From: Acridotheres tristis
Taxonomy: Eukaryota > Chordata > Aves > Passeriformes > Sturnidae
NCBI GenBank assembly: GCA_037013685.1
Contig: CM072884.1
Location: 111,826,048-111,890,047 of the forward strand
DNA: 64,000 nucleotides
Direction: 5' to 3'
Shown: positions 1-13,812 of the stretch, one piece after another
Numbering within the stretch: the stretch's first letter is position 1
Layout: every line of letters begins with the position of its first letter
Notes under the pieces: model-generated
Databases searched by the model: none
What the model was told of the DNA's origin: nothing
The model's input: the letters and a program-made list of their open reading frames with translations, nothing else
Position numbers and translations under genes: made by a program

Positions 1-2047
<2,047 letters not shown>

Positions 2048-2130
2048 CCCTGGGGATATGGTTTAGGGATGATGATGATGATAGGGGGATGATCTCGCAG
2101 ATCTTTTCCAACCCTGACAATTCTGTGATA
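2048..2130 (+). mobile_element. CR1 LINE 3' end, short fragment
   Basis: Reads GGGGATATGGTTTAG, then a GAT-repeat-disrupted segment, then GATCTTTTCCAACCCTGACA and ATTCTGTGAT. This is the usual end of an avian CR1 3' UTR (TTTTCCAACC followed by ATTCTRTGAT). A (GAT)n expansion at about 2070-2082 sits inside the element. Confidence 0.75.
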
Positions 2131-4029
2131 CAAAATTCTTCTGTGTGCATTTAGCCATTCCAAAAATGCCCTATTTCCCCCTGTGCTTCACTGATCCAGT
2201 AGAACAGGGCAATGAAATTACTGCAGTTGATTTTTTTAAATTGTATTTTTGACCTTCCAGTCTGATGCTGCAGCTGTAAAAGCCACATTTACGATGATTA
2301 TGGGACCAAGCCTGCAAAGTAAGAAGATGGTGTTAGTGACACTGTTCAGTCAGATGGCTCTGGCAGAGCAGGGGGGCTCTGAACAGATGACTGGGGGGCA
2401 GGTAGCCCTCTTGGCAAGTGAATGTCCAAGCAGGCTGGGCTGCTGTGTAATTCCATGGATTTTTTGGCCATGTTTGTCATCCTATGGGTACCACAAACAT
2501 GATGGGATTGGAAAAGGCCAGGTCTGTGCCTGCCCGTGCTGGAATCCACCTGCTGCCAGCAGCGATTTCCCAGTGCTCAGCACTGGATTTGAGGATTTCA
2601 CTGCCTGTTCCCTGCTGGTATTACCTCAATTCCATCTCCACCAGATGCCTGAAGTCACCCAGAGCCCCTGCAGCAGTTGAGGGTGGTTGGTCCATAATGC
2701 TCAGGGAAGTTGTGGGGGTACAAAAGTGACCTAAACCCAGCTTTGCCCTGTGGCCAAGAGGCAAAACACTGCCTGCTGCTTTCTTGGGCTCTGCCTGAAC
2801 CTTTGGAGAGCCTCGAGGAGGAGACAAATGCAGGAGCAGGTGCTTGCTCAACCCTCAGTCCATTCCTTTGACCCTCTTTTATTTGTGAATAATTCCCTTG
2901 TAGGATCCTGCTGGACAGCTTGGTTCTCCTATGGGTTGGCAATGTTCTGCTGCCTCTCCCAAAGCTGGGGAAAACATTTTGGGGTTGCTTGAACCTTCTG
3001 AGAGGTGGCCACTGGAGAACACAAACCCAGGGATGTGACCCGAGGTCCTGCATGGGCTCCTTCTCCACAGCCACACTGTGCAGGTGCCACGAGCAATTAC
3101 CAATTTTATAGGATACTGCAGTGAAAAGTTTTCAGAGGGGGAGATGTGGGTAATCTCTGGCCCCCGAGGAGTTGTTCCATTTTTAATTGTGTGTTTTAGG
3201 GTCTGTGGGGCTCTGATATTTCAAGTTCTGTGCAAACAGCGAGCACACTGCCATCATTGTGTTCCCCTGCTCGGGGCTTGTGGCTGAATTACCTCATGAG
3301 AGGCGTTTTAAGTCTTTTGGCCTCCTTCTTGGCCTCATATTTCAACACAGCACGTGAAAGGGATGAAGAATGAGCTAAGACTCCCTCCTGATTGTTGCAG
3401 AGTTATTTTATTTTTCATCCCATGTGTTTTTCTGCAACCTCTGGCTTTGCTGCAGCAATGCAGGCCAGGTGAGGACGGCACAGAGGGAGGGAGCTTCCCC
3501 TCTGATGTCAGCACTTTGACTTCTTTACCTTCCCCTAAAAAGGTGGAGTTTTGCTTCTGTTTGCTGCAAAAAAGCCAAGGTCCCTTCCCCAGGGTCCCTC
3601 TCTGTTCTGCAGGATCTGTTTGCAAAGTGCAGCCCACACGTTCCCCTGGAAAGAAAATTCCTCCTGACATTTCCCCCGCTGCACAAAAGGCTTTGCACTG
3701 CTAAATGCCAGTCAGTTCTTCATCCCAGAAATATTTTCCCCTGGGCTGTGTCTCCTCCTTCAGCCCAGAGATGCCAAGGGCTGGGAATCACCACTCTCAG
3801 CACTCAAATCCTGCCAGAGCTGGTGCCACCAGGGGCTACAGTGGATCAGCCACGGCCTTTCCAGCTTTTAAGGAGATTTTGGGCTGCCTGGGATTCCCGG
3901 GTTGTGATTCTTCAGGAAATAAAAGGGAAATGGAGCTCCAGAGCACGACTGAGAGCTCTGCAGACACAGCCAGTCCCAGGCAGGGTTTACACACAGAGCC
4001 AGAGGAGGGTGGCTGGTGGGGAATGGTGC
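2131..4029. other. Unique DNA without a recognisable gene
   Basis: Moderately GC-rich sequence with overlapping open frames on both strands (up to about 143 codons), none with a recognisable domain, start context or codon signature. I see no transposon end or RNA gene. Confidence 0.45.
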
Positions 4030-4460
4030 CACATCCAGCTGGAGGACAGTCACTAGAGGGATTCCCCTGGGTTCAGAACCTTTACTGATGATCTGGATGA
4101 GGAGATCAGGTACAGCCTCAGTAAATTCATGGATAACACTAATGTGGGCAGCAGTGTGGAGGGCAGGGAGGCTCTGCAGAGACATCTGATCCATGGGCTG
4201 AGCCCAGCGGTGTGAGGATCAATAAGGCCAAGTGCCAGGTCCTGAATTTGGCTCAGCTTGGACAGCAGCAGGAATTTCCCCATGGAAAGGGAGCTCAGGC
4301 CTTGGCAGGGGCTGCCCAGGGAGCTTTGGAGTGCCCATCCCTGGAGGTGGCACCTGGAGGTGGCACTCAGGGTGACAAGGTGGCCATGGGGCACAGCTGG
4401 GACTGCAGGGGCTGGGAGGGCTTTTCCAGCCTCGGGGATTTGGGATTCCATGATTGTGAG
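4030..4460 (+). mobile_element. CR1 LINE fragment with decayed reverse-transcriptase end and 3' UTR
   Basis: The first 200 bases match the C-terminal part of CR1 ORF2. One frame retains a degenerate reverse-transcriptase motif (GIPLGS, where SGVPQGS is usual), then a DDLDEEI-like stretch and NKAKCQVLNL, with stops and small frame breaks. An internal deletion after about 4255 joins it to the CR1 3' UTR (CATGGAAAGGGAGCTCAGGC, then GAGGTGGCACCTGGAGGTGG), which ends near GATTCCATGATTGTGA. The element is dead. The 242-codon open frame across it is a by-product. Confidence 0.85.
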
Positions 4461-4553
4461 TGGAGCACAAAGTGGGTGTCTCCCTGGGTTTCCACAGGCA
4501 CAGCAAGGATGCAGGGGGTGGCAGGGCAGGGTTCAGGTGAGGACAGAAAGCAG

Positions 4554-4862
4554 CTCCAGCCTCAGCCCCTTTCCAGCTCCCTCAGCCCCTCCTGGGGCTC
4601 CAGCCCCTTCCCAGCTCCGTTCCCTGCCCTGGACACCTCCAGCCCCTCCAGGGCTCTCCTGCAGGAGCCACAACTGGACACAGCCCTCGAGGGTCTCTCA
4701 GTGCCAGCACAGAGGGACAATCCCTGCCCTGCTCCTGCTGGACACACAATTCCTCATCCAGCCCAGCTGCCAGTGGCCCCTTGCCCACCTGGGCACCCCT
4801 GGGCTCATGTCCAGCCCCTGGCACCAGCAGCCCCAGGGCTTTTCCAGCCCCTCTGCCCCAGT
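4554..4862 (-). mobile_element. CR1 LINE internal fragment
   Basis: Antisense CR1 sequence beginning CTCCAGCCTCAGCCCCTTTC. It is nearly identical to the corresponding part of the larger antisense copy at about 44,393-44,594 and continues about 110 bases further into the element. It lacks the CR1 3' terminus, so it is a fragment. It lies about 95 bp from the plus-oriented CR1 at 4030-4460. Confidence 0.85.
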
Positions 4863-6089
4863 GGGAATGAACAAATGAGATCTGAAACCTTACTTCACAG
4901 CTCAGGTCTGGAAGGGCTGTGCTTCCCACAGATTCTGTGAAGAGCTAATTGAACATGGAGAAAAGAATAATTCTGTAATAATTATTATTCTTCTGTCTCC
5001 AGAAGACATTTCTACTGGGTGGTCAGTACAAACTCTTGTAGCCTGTTCTCTGTAGCACAGGTCAGGCCAAATACAAAAGAGAAGGTGGCTACATGGAGCT
5101 GGAAAACTTTGTTCCATGCTGTCATCTGGAAGTGGTTGAAAGCAAAGTACATAAAGATGAGGAGAGGATGAGAGACTTTGCTTCTGTTGGGTAATTAAAG
5201 GGGGGAAAAGCCTCACCACCATAAAAAAGAATGAGATAAATCCTGTCACAAAGAAGTTTGTTGCTGTGGTTATAAAAGTGTTCCCCTTTCACAGAAAGAA
5301 GCTCTTATGTCTAGGATCAAGATGATCAGAGCTTAACTCCACAAAGAAAATAAAAATACAAAAACTACAGCAATCATAGAGGAAGAGTGGAGGAAGAGAT
5401 AAAGGAGAACACAGGAACGAGATGTGGGTAATTTGTAACTTGGTATCGCATTCAGAAAAAGATTTAGAGAGCCCATGTCCTCCCCAAGGGGCTTTGGCAT
5501 ATCATTAAAACCTTTAACATTGTCCTGACAACTCCTCTATTGCTTGTATGGAGCTGACTGATAAGGCAATATTCTTAACTTTAGCACTGCTGTTTTATAA
5601 CTACTTAAGACAAATGTGGTTGATCTTGAGAAGGGTGGGGGGAAAAAATTCCTAGACCCCCTGAAATGTTTATTTTTTAAACACTAGAGCCAGGAATTCT
5701 TAAAAAAGCATTAGAAGAGCCTACAGCTTGTTTCCCTTTCCCAAATTTGCTGCTGGAAAACACTTAATCAGAATTTTTTTTTGGCTGCAGGGACAGGGTT
5801 GAGTGAGACTGAGCGAGCCTGGCTCGTGCCTTGGGGTCTGGCTGTGCTGTTTCCAGTGGGGCTGCCGCCGTCATTCGCTGGTTTTCAACGTGAGTGATGG
5901 TGTCACCCCGAGCCCATAAATCCTGGGCCATTTGTAAAGTGCCTGCCACAGCCTTATCTAAAGAGCAGTGGCACTTTGGAGACCGTTCCAGGCTGTTGAG
6001 GAGGGGAGGCTCCTCCATCTGCCTTTGCCACCAAGCTCTGCTCCAGCACGTCGTGCTCCTTTACGGCGTCACGTTGTTGTCATCTCATT
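4863..6089. other. Unique DNA without a recognisable gene
   Basis: AT-rich sequence; no open frame above about 115 codons and none recognisable. No repeat other than short A- or T-runs. Confidence 0.45.
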
Positions 6090-6266
6090 TTCTGCATGGA
6101 AAGGGTTCTTAAACATTGGAAAGAGCTGCCCAGGGAGTGCCCATCCCTGGAGGTGTCACCTGGAGGTGGCACTCAGTGCTCTGGGCTGGGGACAAGGTGG
6201 GCACGGGGCACAGCTGGGACTCAATAACCTTGGAGAGCTTTCCCAACCTCAATAAATCTGTGACTT
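6090..6266 (+). mobile_element. CR1 LINE 3' UTR fragment
   Basis: GCATGGAAAGGG, AAGAGCTGCCCAGGGAGTGC, GGAGGTGTCACCTGGAGG and the TTTCCCAACCTCAATAAATC end align with the 3' UTR of the CR1 at 4285-4460. The ATTCTATGA-like tail is degraded. Confidence 0.85.
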
Positions 6267-6897
6267 TTGTGCTCGTGATGTCCCTGGTTGTACAAACTCA
6301 GCAGCAAAGGCTTCATTTACCACTTCCCGGTGGTTTTTCTTTCCCATGAGAAGATTCATGGCAGAGAAGCTCCCCCAGGCTGGTGAGCACATGTGAGCAG
6401 TTACCTGAACAATTAAAGGAAGGCACTCGTGTGAGCAGTGCATGTGGGAGAGTCTTTGAAGATGTTCTGGGATCAAAGCAGAGAAAGGAAATAAAAATGA
6501 GTATGTTTGCTAAATATTGAATAAATTAAACGTGAGGGTACTGCAACTAAAAGATTGAACATGTGTTTGTGAGGAAAGGCTTGATCCACTTCATATCCAT
6601 GATTGAATATTTTCTGTTGTCCCGTTCTCATTCCATCCTGTTGTTCCTGGTGGGGAAACTAGAGATTAAAGGAGACTGAGACATAAGGGGCTTTGTGGGC
6701 AGCTCTATGATTTATTTTATGATTTATGGGCCAGTGTCAGATGTCTTTTACCTCCCCCAGGAAGAGCTGAACTCAGAGGGCTGACAGGGCATGGTATTGT
6801 ACAGGGATGCAGGCACCAAGGTGTGAGCGATCTGGGCAGGTAGCAAGAACTGTAAAGTATAAACCACTTCTCTCTAAAGTACCAGAATGGCAGTAAA

Positions 6898-7099
6898 AGA
6901 ATCATACAGTGGTTTGGGTTGGAAGGGACCTTAAAAATCATCCAGTGCCAGCCCTGCCATGGCAGGGACACCTTCCACTGTCCCAGGCTGCTCCAGCCCC
7001 AATGTCCAACCTGGCCTTGGGCACTGCCAGGGATCCAGGGGCAGCCACAGCTGCTCTGGGCACCCTGTGCCAGCCCTGCCCACCCTCCCAGGGAACAAG
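6898..7099 (-). mobile_element. CR1 LINE 3' end
   Basis: Antisense copy starting AGAATCATACAGTGGTTTGG, followed by the block around CCATGGCAGGGACACCTTCC and CCAATGTCCAACCTGGCC. The same block recurs at 16.6, 26.6, 51.5, 53.2, 58.6 and 63.6 kb. Ends in the element body near CCTCCCAGGGAACAAG. Confidence 0.95.
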
Positions 7100-9269
7100 T
7101 TAAAAGGGAGAAGTAAAAATCAAGATAGGTTAAGTTGGAAATTGTTAAGAGTTTAAACTTTCAGTAAAGTAACCATCAATTTGAAAGCCCTTATAATTTA
7201 CTTAATAAGCTTTCTGTGGATTGGAAATTAAGCTTTCATCTGTCCACTAGTTATAGACATAGAAGTAGTTTAGTTCTTAATGTTCAGCCCACATATTGTG
7301 GAATGAAATACACTGTGGAATAAAATCACACAGCCCTCAGGTCGCAGCTTCCATCTATTGTGAAGAAAGGCCCTTATTGATGTGGGAAAAGAGTTTTCCC
7401 AGGTTATAATTGGGAATACAGCACCACAAAACCCAGTAAACTGCAGTTCAGATATTTAGTGTCAGAAAAGGGGGAAAAAAACCCCCAGCCCAGGTCTTTT
7501 GACTCACTCCCAGTGCTCTGTCTAACTGTGATAAGGTGCTAGTCTTGTTTTAACTATTAGTGGGCAGCCAGCAGCTCTTCACAGGAAGAACAATATTATT
7601 TGACATTTCTTAAAATATCCAATGGCAAGTCTAGAGAAAAATATGATACTTGACTATGCATGAAGTTGTGGTCTTGCTCAAATATGTGATTCTCCAATGT
7701 GACAGTGAATCTGAGTGTGTGTGTAAGAGAAACTCAGCAGTTAATTTTCCACAGTCCTTCCCTCTGGTTTCTTTTAGTTAAATCCAAATTCACCTTCAGA
7801 TGTCACTGTGTAAAATTCTGAATTAAACTGTCTATTAAGCCACCACAAATAAATTCAAAAAGGCAAAAATTTGAGTACATTTTATAATCATAGCAATAAC
7901 TGCCTGATTGCTGTGACTGCTACTCATGAAAGATGCAAAGGTGTGCTTCTGCTCCTCAGAAATAAGGTGATGATTGTGTTGATCAGATTTTCAGATGTGT
8001 AACATGCAGTGAAAGAAAAAAAACAACTCTTTGTTTCTTTTTTCATCAACTACTTTCTGGACAGGAGGGGCTTCCCACCTCCTAATGTGACCCCGTTTGG
8101 TTTTGCTCCATCAGATTTCTCAGTATGTGACAGAGGGAAGGCCTTCAGAATTCTGAACACAAATTTCTGTTGCCTCTTCTGACTAATCAGGGAGTTTTCA
8201 GATTTACTAATCATTTCTCTTTTAGGTTGCCCTGTTGATTTCAAACAAGTTTCCCCTAAAGGTGAGCTTGATTTCCATAGCTCTTTTTTTTTTTTTTTTT
8301 TTTTTTTAAATGCTGGAACACTCAGATATGGGATCCTAATCCATGAGAGAAGCTCTGGATGTCCAGCCAGGCTTTTCTTCCATCTATACCAACACAGCAG
8401 TACAGACTCAAGCCACCCTCAATAAAGTTTTAAGTTCTTAAGCTATAATCTTCCTAAACACAAAGTGATGTCTCCAATTATGCCATCTAAAGCCTATTAT
8501 TCAAAATGAGTGTGATTCTCGATGGCCCTATTATTTTTTTAAACTAAATAACCTTTGATTACTGGAGTTAAACTTCACAACTCTGAGAAATCCATCAGCT
8601 GCTTTTCTCAGAAGCTGCTCAGGATGCCCTGAAATCTGGTCATTGTGGTCTTTCAAAACCATTGTGCTTTGTTCTGTGTAAATTTCCTCATACATTTGCA
8701 GAATTATGTAAGAAATATGAAGGATGTGATCTTTGTCTCCCTTAATGTGCGTTCCCACAGAAAGCAGAAATTGTCCCACATTCTATTCATGAATTTTGTA
8801 TTTCTTGCAATCCCTGTGATGTCTGCACAAGTGCTCTTAACTCTGAAAGAAACTTCCAAGAATGAGAGCAATGCTTCCTTATAGACTACATTGAGCAGAG
8901 ATTTAGTAACACTTTTTCACTGGAAATCCTGTATTTCTTAAAAGAAATTGATCCCTCCACTGGGTCGTGGAGGGGCAAGTTGCTCTGGAAAACAATAGTT
9001 TGAATATGGTGTTTCTTTCTGTTTTGATTCACTCAAATGCCTGTGAGAACATTTATTACCTTCAATGGCAGGTTAACTCACAGGAAACATTTAATCATAA
9101 ATACATGTTGTGTCTTCAAAGCCCAAAACCTCTGTGTAATCTCAAACATTTATTAGAAAGTGGATTACAAGACACATCATCTTCTAATTTAAATTAATGT
9201 TATCCCTATGTTATAGGGTTAACATTAGGGTTGTGTGTATAATGTTATGCCATTTTAAAAGTTGCTCTA
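7100..9269. other. Unique AT-rich DNA; a T24 run
   Basis: No gene or transposon recognised. A homopolymer T run occupies about 8284-8307. Small open frames around 8531-8884 on both strands have no recognisable features. Confidence 0.5.
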
Positions 9270-9388
9270 AAGAGGGGAGCAAACCCTTTAGGGCCACTGG
9301 GATGGGTAATGGGCTTGGAGCATCTGACATGCCAGGAGAGGCTGGGAGAGCTGGGACTGCTCAGCCTGGGGAAGGGAAAGCCCAGGGG
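9270..9388 (+). mobile_element. CR1 LINE, left part, interrupted by an LTR
   Basis: Matches CR1 sense-strand text (AGAGGGGAGCAAACC, GGCTTGGAGCATCTGACATG, GAGAGCTGGGACTGCTCAGC). It stops at 9388, the base before the inserted LTR, and resumes at 10,009. The six bases CAGGGG at 9383-9388 are repeated at 10,009-10,014. Confidence 0.85.
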
Positions 9389-10008
9389 TGATGGATCCCA
9401 GAAACCTGAGAGTTTTGAGCTTTCTGTGCTTTCTGACACTGACTCCCAGGAGAACACTGCTTTGGACCTGAGCCCTTGGAGAAGGCTTCCAAAATTGAGT
9501 GATGGAGTTAAAATCACGGGTGTGTAGTTAGAATAGAAGTGTGTGATTTCACTTGGTGAAGGGTTTGGAATTTGGGGTCTTTAGAATACAGCAATAAGTA
9601 CAGGACAAGATGGAGGTTCTTAGGTGTTGTCTCTTCCTTTTTGTTCCTCCTTCTTCCTTCTTCTTCATGCTTTCAAGTTATAGTTTTTGTTTGGATAGAA
9701 AATCCCACACTGTGGGTCACAGGTGTTTAGTTATTAGGTCAAAAGTATAAATAAGATAGATGTTAGCTCTTTTAGGACTTTTTAGCTTTAAAAAACCTTG
9801 TAACTAACTAAATTCACCTCCATTTTGCTCACTTTTAGCTGGTAGCTAGAAGTGCTATAAGAACTCTCTGTACTTTAGATAAGATTTAATAAACAACCAA
9901 GTCCAAACAAGAAATTAATCTCCATCGTGTTTTTAATCCTAACTCTGAGTGAAGGAAGAAGAAAATGAAGACAAGCCATTAATTAGGTAGTGCAGCTAAC
10001 ACATTACA
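9389..10008 (+). mobile_element. Solo LTR of an endogenous retrovirus, inserted in a CR1
   Basis: A 620-bp element starting TGATGG and ending ATTACA, with canonical TG...CA termini. It is flanked by a perfect 6-bp target-site duplication (CAGGGG at 9383-9388 and 10009-10014). A TATA-like box (TATAAATA, 9746-9753) and a polyadenylation signal (AATAAA, 9888-9893) sit in the order expected of an LTR and set its orientation as plus. A related copy lies at 46,677-47,250. No internal retroviral sequence remains, so it is a product of LTR-LTR recombination. A 6-bp duplication suits a beta- or alpharetrovirus-like (ERVK-type) element; the family name needs a repeat-library search. Confidence 0.88.
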
Positions 10009-10265
10009 CAGGGGGATCTTATCCATGTGTATAAATTCCTGATGGAGGATGACTCCCAAAAATGGAGTTCAATATTCCTCAGTGGTGCCCAGCAAAAGGA
10101 ACAGAGGCAAAGGGCACGATCTGAAATAAAGAGAATTCAACTTGAACATAAAAAAGCTTTTCCTATTGTGGAGAAGAGCTCTGGGAACAGGCTGCCCTGA
10201 GAGATTTTGGACTTTCCCTCCTTGGAGAGGCTCAAAATCAATCAGGCTGACTAGGAACTCCCCTT
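10009..10265 (+). mobile_element. CR1 LINE, right part
   Basis: Continues the CR1 of 9270-9388: GGGGGATCTTATCCATGTGT, CAGTGGTGCCCAGCAAAAGG, GAACAGGCTGCCCTGAGAGA and the start of the 3' UTR. The two halves join without loss if the LTR and one CAGGGG are removed. The 3' terminal octamers are not visible. Confidence 0.85.
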
Positions 10266-12203
10266 CCTCCCACAGCTTCACTTAACAGAGGAGAGGAGCT
10301 TTTGGGTTTTGAGTCGTGTTTTCCATATTGTGTCCCAGTGAGCAGATTCCTGGCACACACCTGGGAACACTGCACTGGGACACACTCTGCACTTTGTGTG
10401 CTTTGTTCAGACACCAGGCAGCCTCTGCTTGCATTCTGGATGACATTCCTGTGTGCTTGATATATTCTGGTCCACAATTTCCAATCCCAGAGCAGCTGCA
10501 TTCAGCAGTTAATTCCCTTTTCTTTGTTACCTCCATCTATCAATAATCTCAGCCTCAAGAATGGGAACATTCAGTATTTTCCCTAATGCAACTCTCTCAT
10601 TCAATCCAGATTAGAGTCCACTCCTCCACTGCTTATTTTAAGGTGTAGTAGAGGAAAAAAAAACCATATAGAAAAAAAGAGTGTTGTTTAAGCATGTGGC
10701 ATATTTTGTGCAGAGATTTTAATTAATGCAGAAGAATTCTTAAAGACTTCTTTGTTATTAAGGTAGAGCCTGAGCAGTTTCCATGTCCTCACTCTTGTTC
10801 CCTGAGCCTCTCTCCTCTCCTCAGTTACTTACTGTGAGTACAAGATCTTTTTACTGACAAAACTGGAAATCTTTTCTTCCCCTCCCACCTGCCAGGAGCA
10901 GCCTTAGCCCACACCATCGGGTCTTGCTTCTTTTGATGCCATGCTTTCACTTCAGCAAAATATCTGCTCGAGATTTTGGGGCTCTCCAGTCTGCCCTGCA
11001 GCTTATTTTGTCCTCTTTCTATTTGCCTGATCCTATGAAACAGAGCCCAAAGAGGCTGTCTGAGTCACCAGGTTTTGCCTGATGCTGCAAAAAGATTGAG
11101 AGCCACCTAAAAACTCCATTTCCAGCTCAGCTTCCACCCCAGAGCTGAATAAGAACTTCACTCTGATGGTTGGCAATCTCTTTCCCTGGTTAAATTTACT
11201 TGTGGCCACTTTGTGTTTGTCTTCTCTTTTGATAAGTCCATTCTCTGCTTCAGGAGCTCAAATACCTCCCTAATTTACTTTAGAAGGCACTTTTCTCTCT
11301 AGATCTAATTTTGTTGGAGTAAACAAACCAAACTCTTCCAGTTTCTTGGGTGAAAAGCCTCTTTTTTGCCATCTTAGTGGCCATTCTCCACATCTGCTCA
11401 TGTTTGGATGTTTTGCAGCAACATTTGCAATATCAAGATCTTAATGCACACATGGGGGCATTAATATTCACTCTATACTGGCAAGACCTTCTGTTTGGAT
11501 TTGTCTGTTTCTGAGCTGTATCACAACGTTGGGTTTGGGGAATTTAATTTTCTTTCTTCCCTCTCATTTTCAGCTGGGAGCTGCTCCACATCCATGCCAG
11601 TTCTGTGGGTATTTCTTGGATATTTGAGAGGACTGGGAAAATGTGGGACTTCTGGTTCCCTATATTGTGATCTTTTTTGGAGCCAAGCTGAGTTTAACAT
11701 AAGAAAAGCCAAGTAGGATCAAGTTTGAAGCCAATTTGTGAATCTTTAGCTCTTCATAATCCTCTGCAGACATGGATTCAGTTGGATATTTCAAAATACC
11801 TCAGCAATTATGGGCATAATTTTTATGAACTATCTTAGCTTTTAAACACTGTCATTCAAGTGACAGAGCTCAGAATTGTTATTTTAAAAGGCCTTTTAGG
11901 CATTCTTGGTCACATTATTTGTCATGACTGTTGTTGGAATGCTTATCCTTAGGAGTCCAGAGCTTTAACTAATGGTGAAATAGTCATGATTCTGCCCCAA
12001 AAGATCTGCTCTGAGCTCAGCTCCTGTTGTTGCTGAAGGCTGACATAAATCAGGTGGAGCCTTGATTGGGTGTGACACAGGAGTGGAGAGTGTAGGAGCA
12101 ATGGTGGCAAAAGAAAATCTCACCTATCCCCACTGGAAACTGATGGAAACTGAGAGGAAAATTTATCAGGGAGAAATGTAAGCAAAATAAATCAGCTTCA
12201 GCA
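10266..12203. other. No gene seen; possible ancient CR1-like relic
   Basis: Mostly unique sequence. About 11,200-11,440 resembles an old, strongly diverged antisense CR1/L3-type LINE (CCAAACTCTTCCAGTTTCTT, then CATCTTAGTGGCCATTCTCC), but similarity is too low to be sure by eye. Short open frames near 11,495-11,716 on both strands are not recognisable. Confidence 0.35.
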
Positions 12204-12227
12204 CAAAAAAAAAAAAAAAAAAAAAAA
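12186..12227 (+). repeat. A24 tract 12 bp after an AATAAA
   Basis: AATAAA at 12,186-12,191 is followed after 12 bases by 24 adenines (12,204-12,227) and then GAGAA-like repeats. The spacing is that of a polyadenylated mRNA 3' end. It may mark the 3' end of a retrocopied transcript or be a chance homopolymer. Confidence 0.6.
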
Positions 12228-13637
12228 GAGAAGAGAAGAGGCAGAATAAAAGGCTTCTAATCTCCTTGTAAATGTGAGAGAGGAGAACTTCAGACATGGA
12301 GTCACTGCTGATGTCCTGCACTCCCGTTGGGGGAATAATCCTGTGGATAAGGGATTCCTCAGCAGTTTAAAAGAAAAAAAAATGAACTGAAACAAGAAAC
12401 AGCATGGGATAGATGTCTGGCCCTGGAAAGGCTGGAAGTCTCCTAGCACTGCCAAGATTTCTGGGTAGCCAGGCTGAGATGTAAACTGGGTGTCACCCAG
12501 CCCAGCGTGGCAGATGCTGCACAACAGCACAGGGCTCTCCTTGGATTCCATCTTCCATGGATTTCTCCTCAATCCATGGCTGTGTCTTCCCTGCAGCAGC
12601 TCTGCAAGAATCATTCAGGAATCCCCCAGGAGTCTGGAATGGCAGTTCTGGGAAGTGGGGCAGTGATGAGTTACACAGCAATGACAACAGCAGGGCAAAA
12701 AAATCCTTCCAGGCAGGGCACAGAGGGGCTTTCTGCAGTTTTGTTCTAGGTTTCATTCTCTCTCTGCCCTGGCAGCCTGTGATCTGATCAATCTGCAGAA
12801 CACGAACTGTTTGCCCTCCTTGGTTTCTTCAGCGTGTTGGACATTTTCAGCAACAGAATATTCCCCCAGCAGCTGGGCTGAGGATGTGGCATCATTCCTA
12901 AGGGCTAGAACTGAAGAACAAATACTGATCTCTGCATTCTGTCTTGGTGTTTTTATATATGAGGTTGTAATAGGCTGAATTTCATTTTTATGTTACTATC
13001 TATCAAGTAATTTTATGGGAATACTCTGCAGTGGGATAGTGTTTTGCCATTTAAAATTTAGGAATACAGTAAAGGCCCCATACAACTTCCCAATGGAGTC
13101 ATCAGCACCAGCTAGAGAAGATAATCCTGTATATGCTGCCTGCGTAGGATTCATTTTCATTTTTGGACACATTAAAATATTTATTCACGGCTCAGCCTCA
13201 TGAATTTGAACAATGTAACTTAAAGAAATTAGAAAACATCCTCCATTTATGCAAATTGTGATAGGCTGGTTTTTCATTTATATTTTTTTAAAGTACCATT
13301 CTAGCAGTGTGTGTTTAAAATATTAAAAATGGAATTAGGAAATTAGAAATGAAAAGAGTTTTTGCTGGTTTTGACAGGCATATTTCACCTGAGGAGCTGT
13401 CAACTGGATAAATGTGTTCTGTGTGTCATGAAACTGAGGCACAGTGGAGTAAATGATACTCAGATGTGATAAATGTTAAATTATATTCTCAACATCTTTG
13501 TAAAACCTGTTAAAGACTCAGTTAAAAGAAAAAAGAAAAAAATTATCAGTGAACAAAAGACTATAAAGAATGAGGAAGGAAAATACTTAATCCCAAGCAA
13601 TACTTGTCTGAGGAGGAGAAATATAACTGAAGTGATA
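12228..13637. other. Unique DNA without a recognisable gene
   Basis: Sequence with short open frames on both strands (12,198-12,787) and no recognisable domain. AT content rises after 12,900. No transposon end found. Confidence 0.45.
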
Positions 13638-13812
13638 ATCATGGAATCACAGAATGGTTTGTGTTGGAAAGGACCTTAAAGATCATCTCATTTCACCCTC
13701 TGCCTTCCTCTAGACCTTCCCCTAGACCAAGTTTCTCAAAGCCCTATCCAGCCTGGCCTTGAGCATTTCCAGGGATGGGGAGTTTCCCAACTCGGTGGGA
13801 AAATTTCACAAT
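13638..13812 (-). mobile_element. CR1 LINE 3' end
   Basis: Antisense ATCATGGAATCACAGAATGG, GTTGGAAAGGACCTTAAAGA, CTAGACCAAGTTTCTCAAAG and CAGCCTGGCCTTGAGCATTT. The CTAGACC/TTTCTCAAAGCCC text marks a different, older subfamily from the CCAGGCTGCTCCAG copies. After it a short duplicated ATTACCCAATT motif lies at 13,823-13,852. Confidence 0.92.

Noticed and set aside
4212..4940. A 242-codon plus-strand frame
   Set aside because: It crosses the 3' UTR of one CR1 and an antisense CR1 piece; it is not a gene.
8282..8307. T24 run as the reverse of a retrocopy poly(A) tail
   Set aside because: No TTTATT (reverse AATAAA) lies just beyond the run on the plus strand, so there is no support for a retrocopied transcript.
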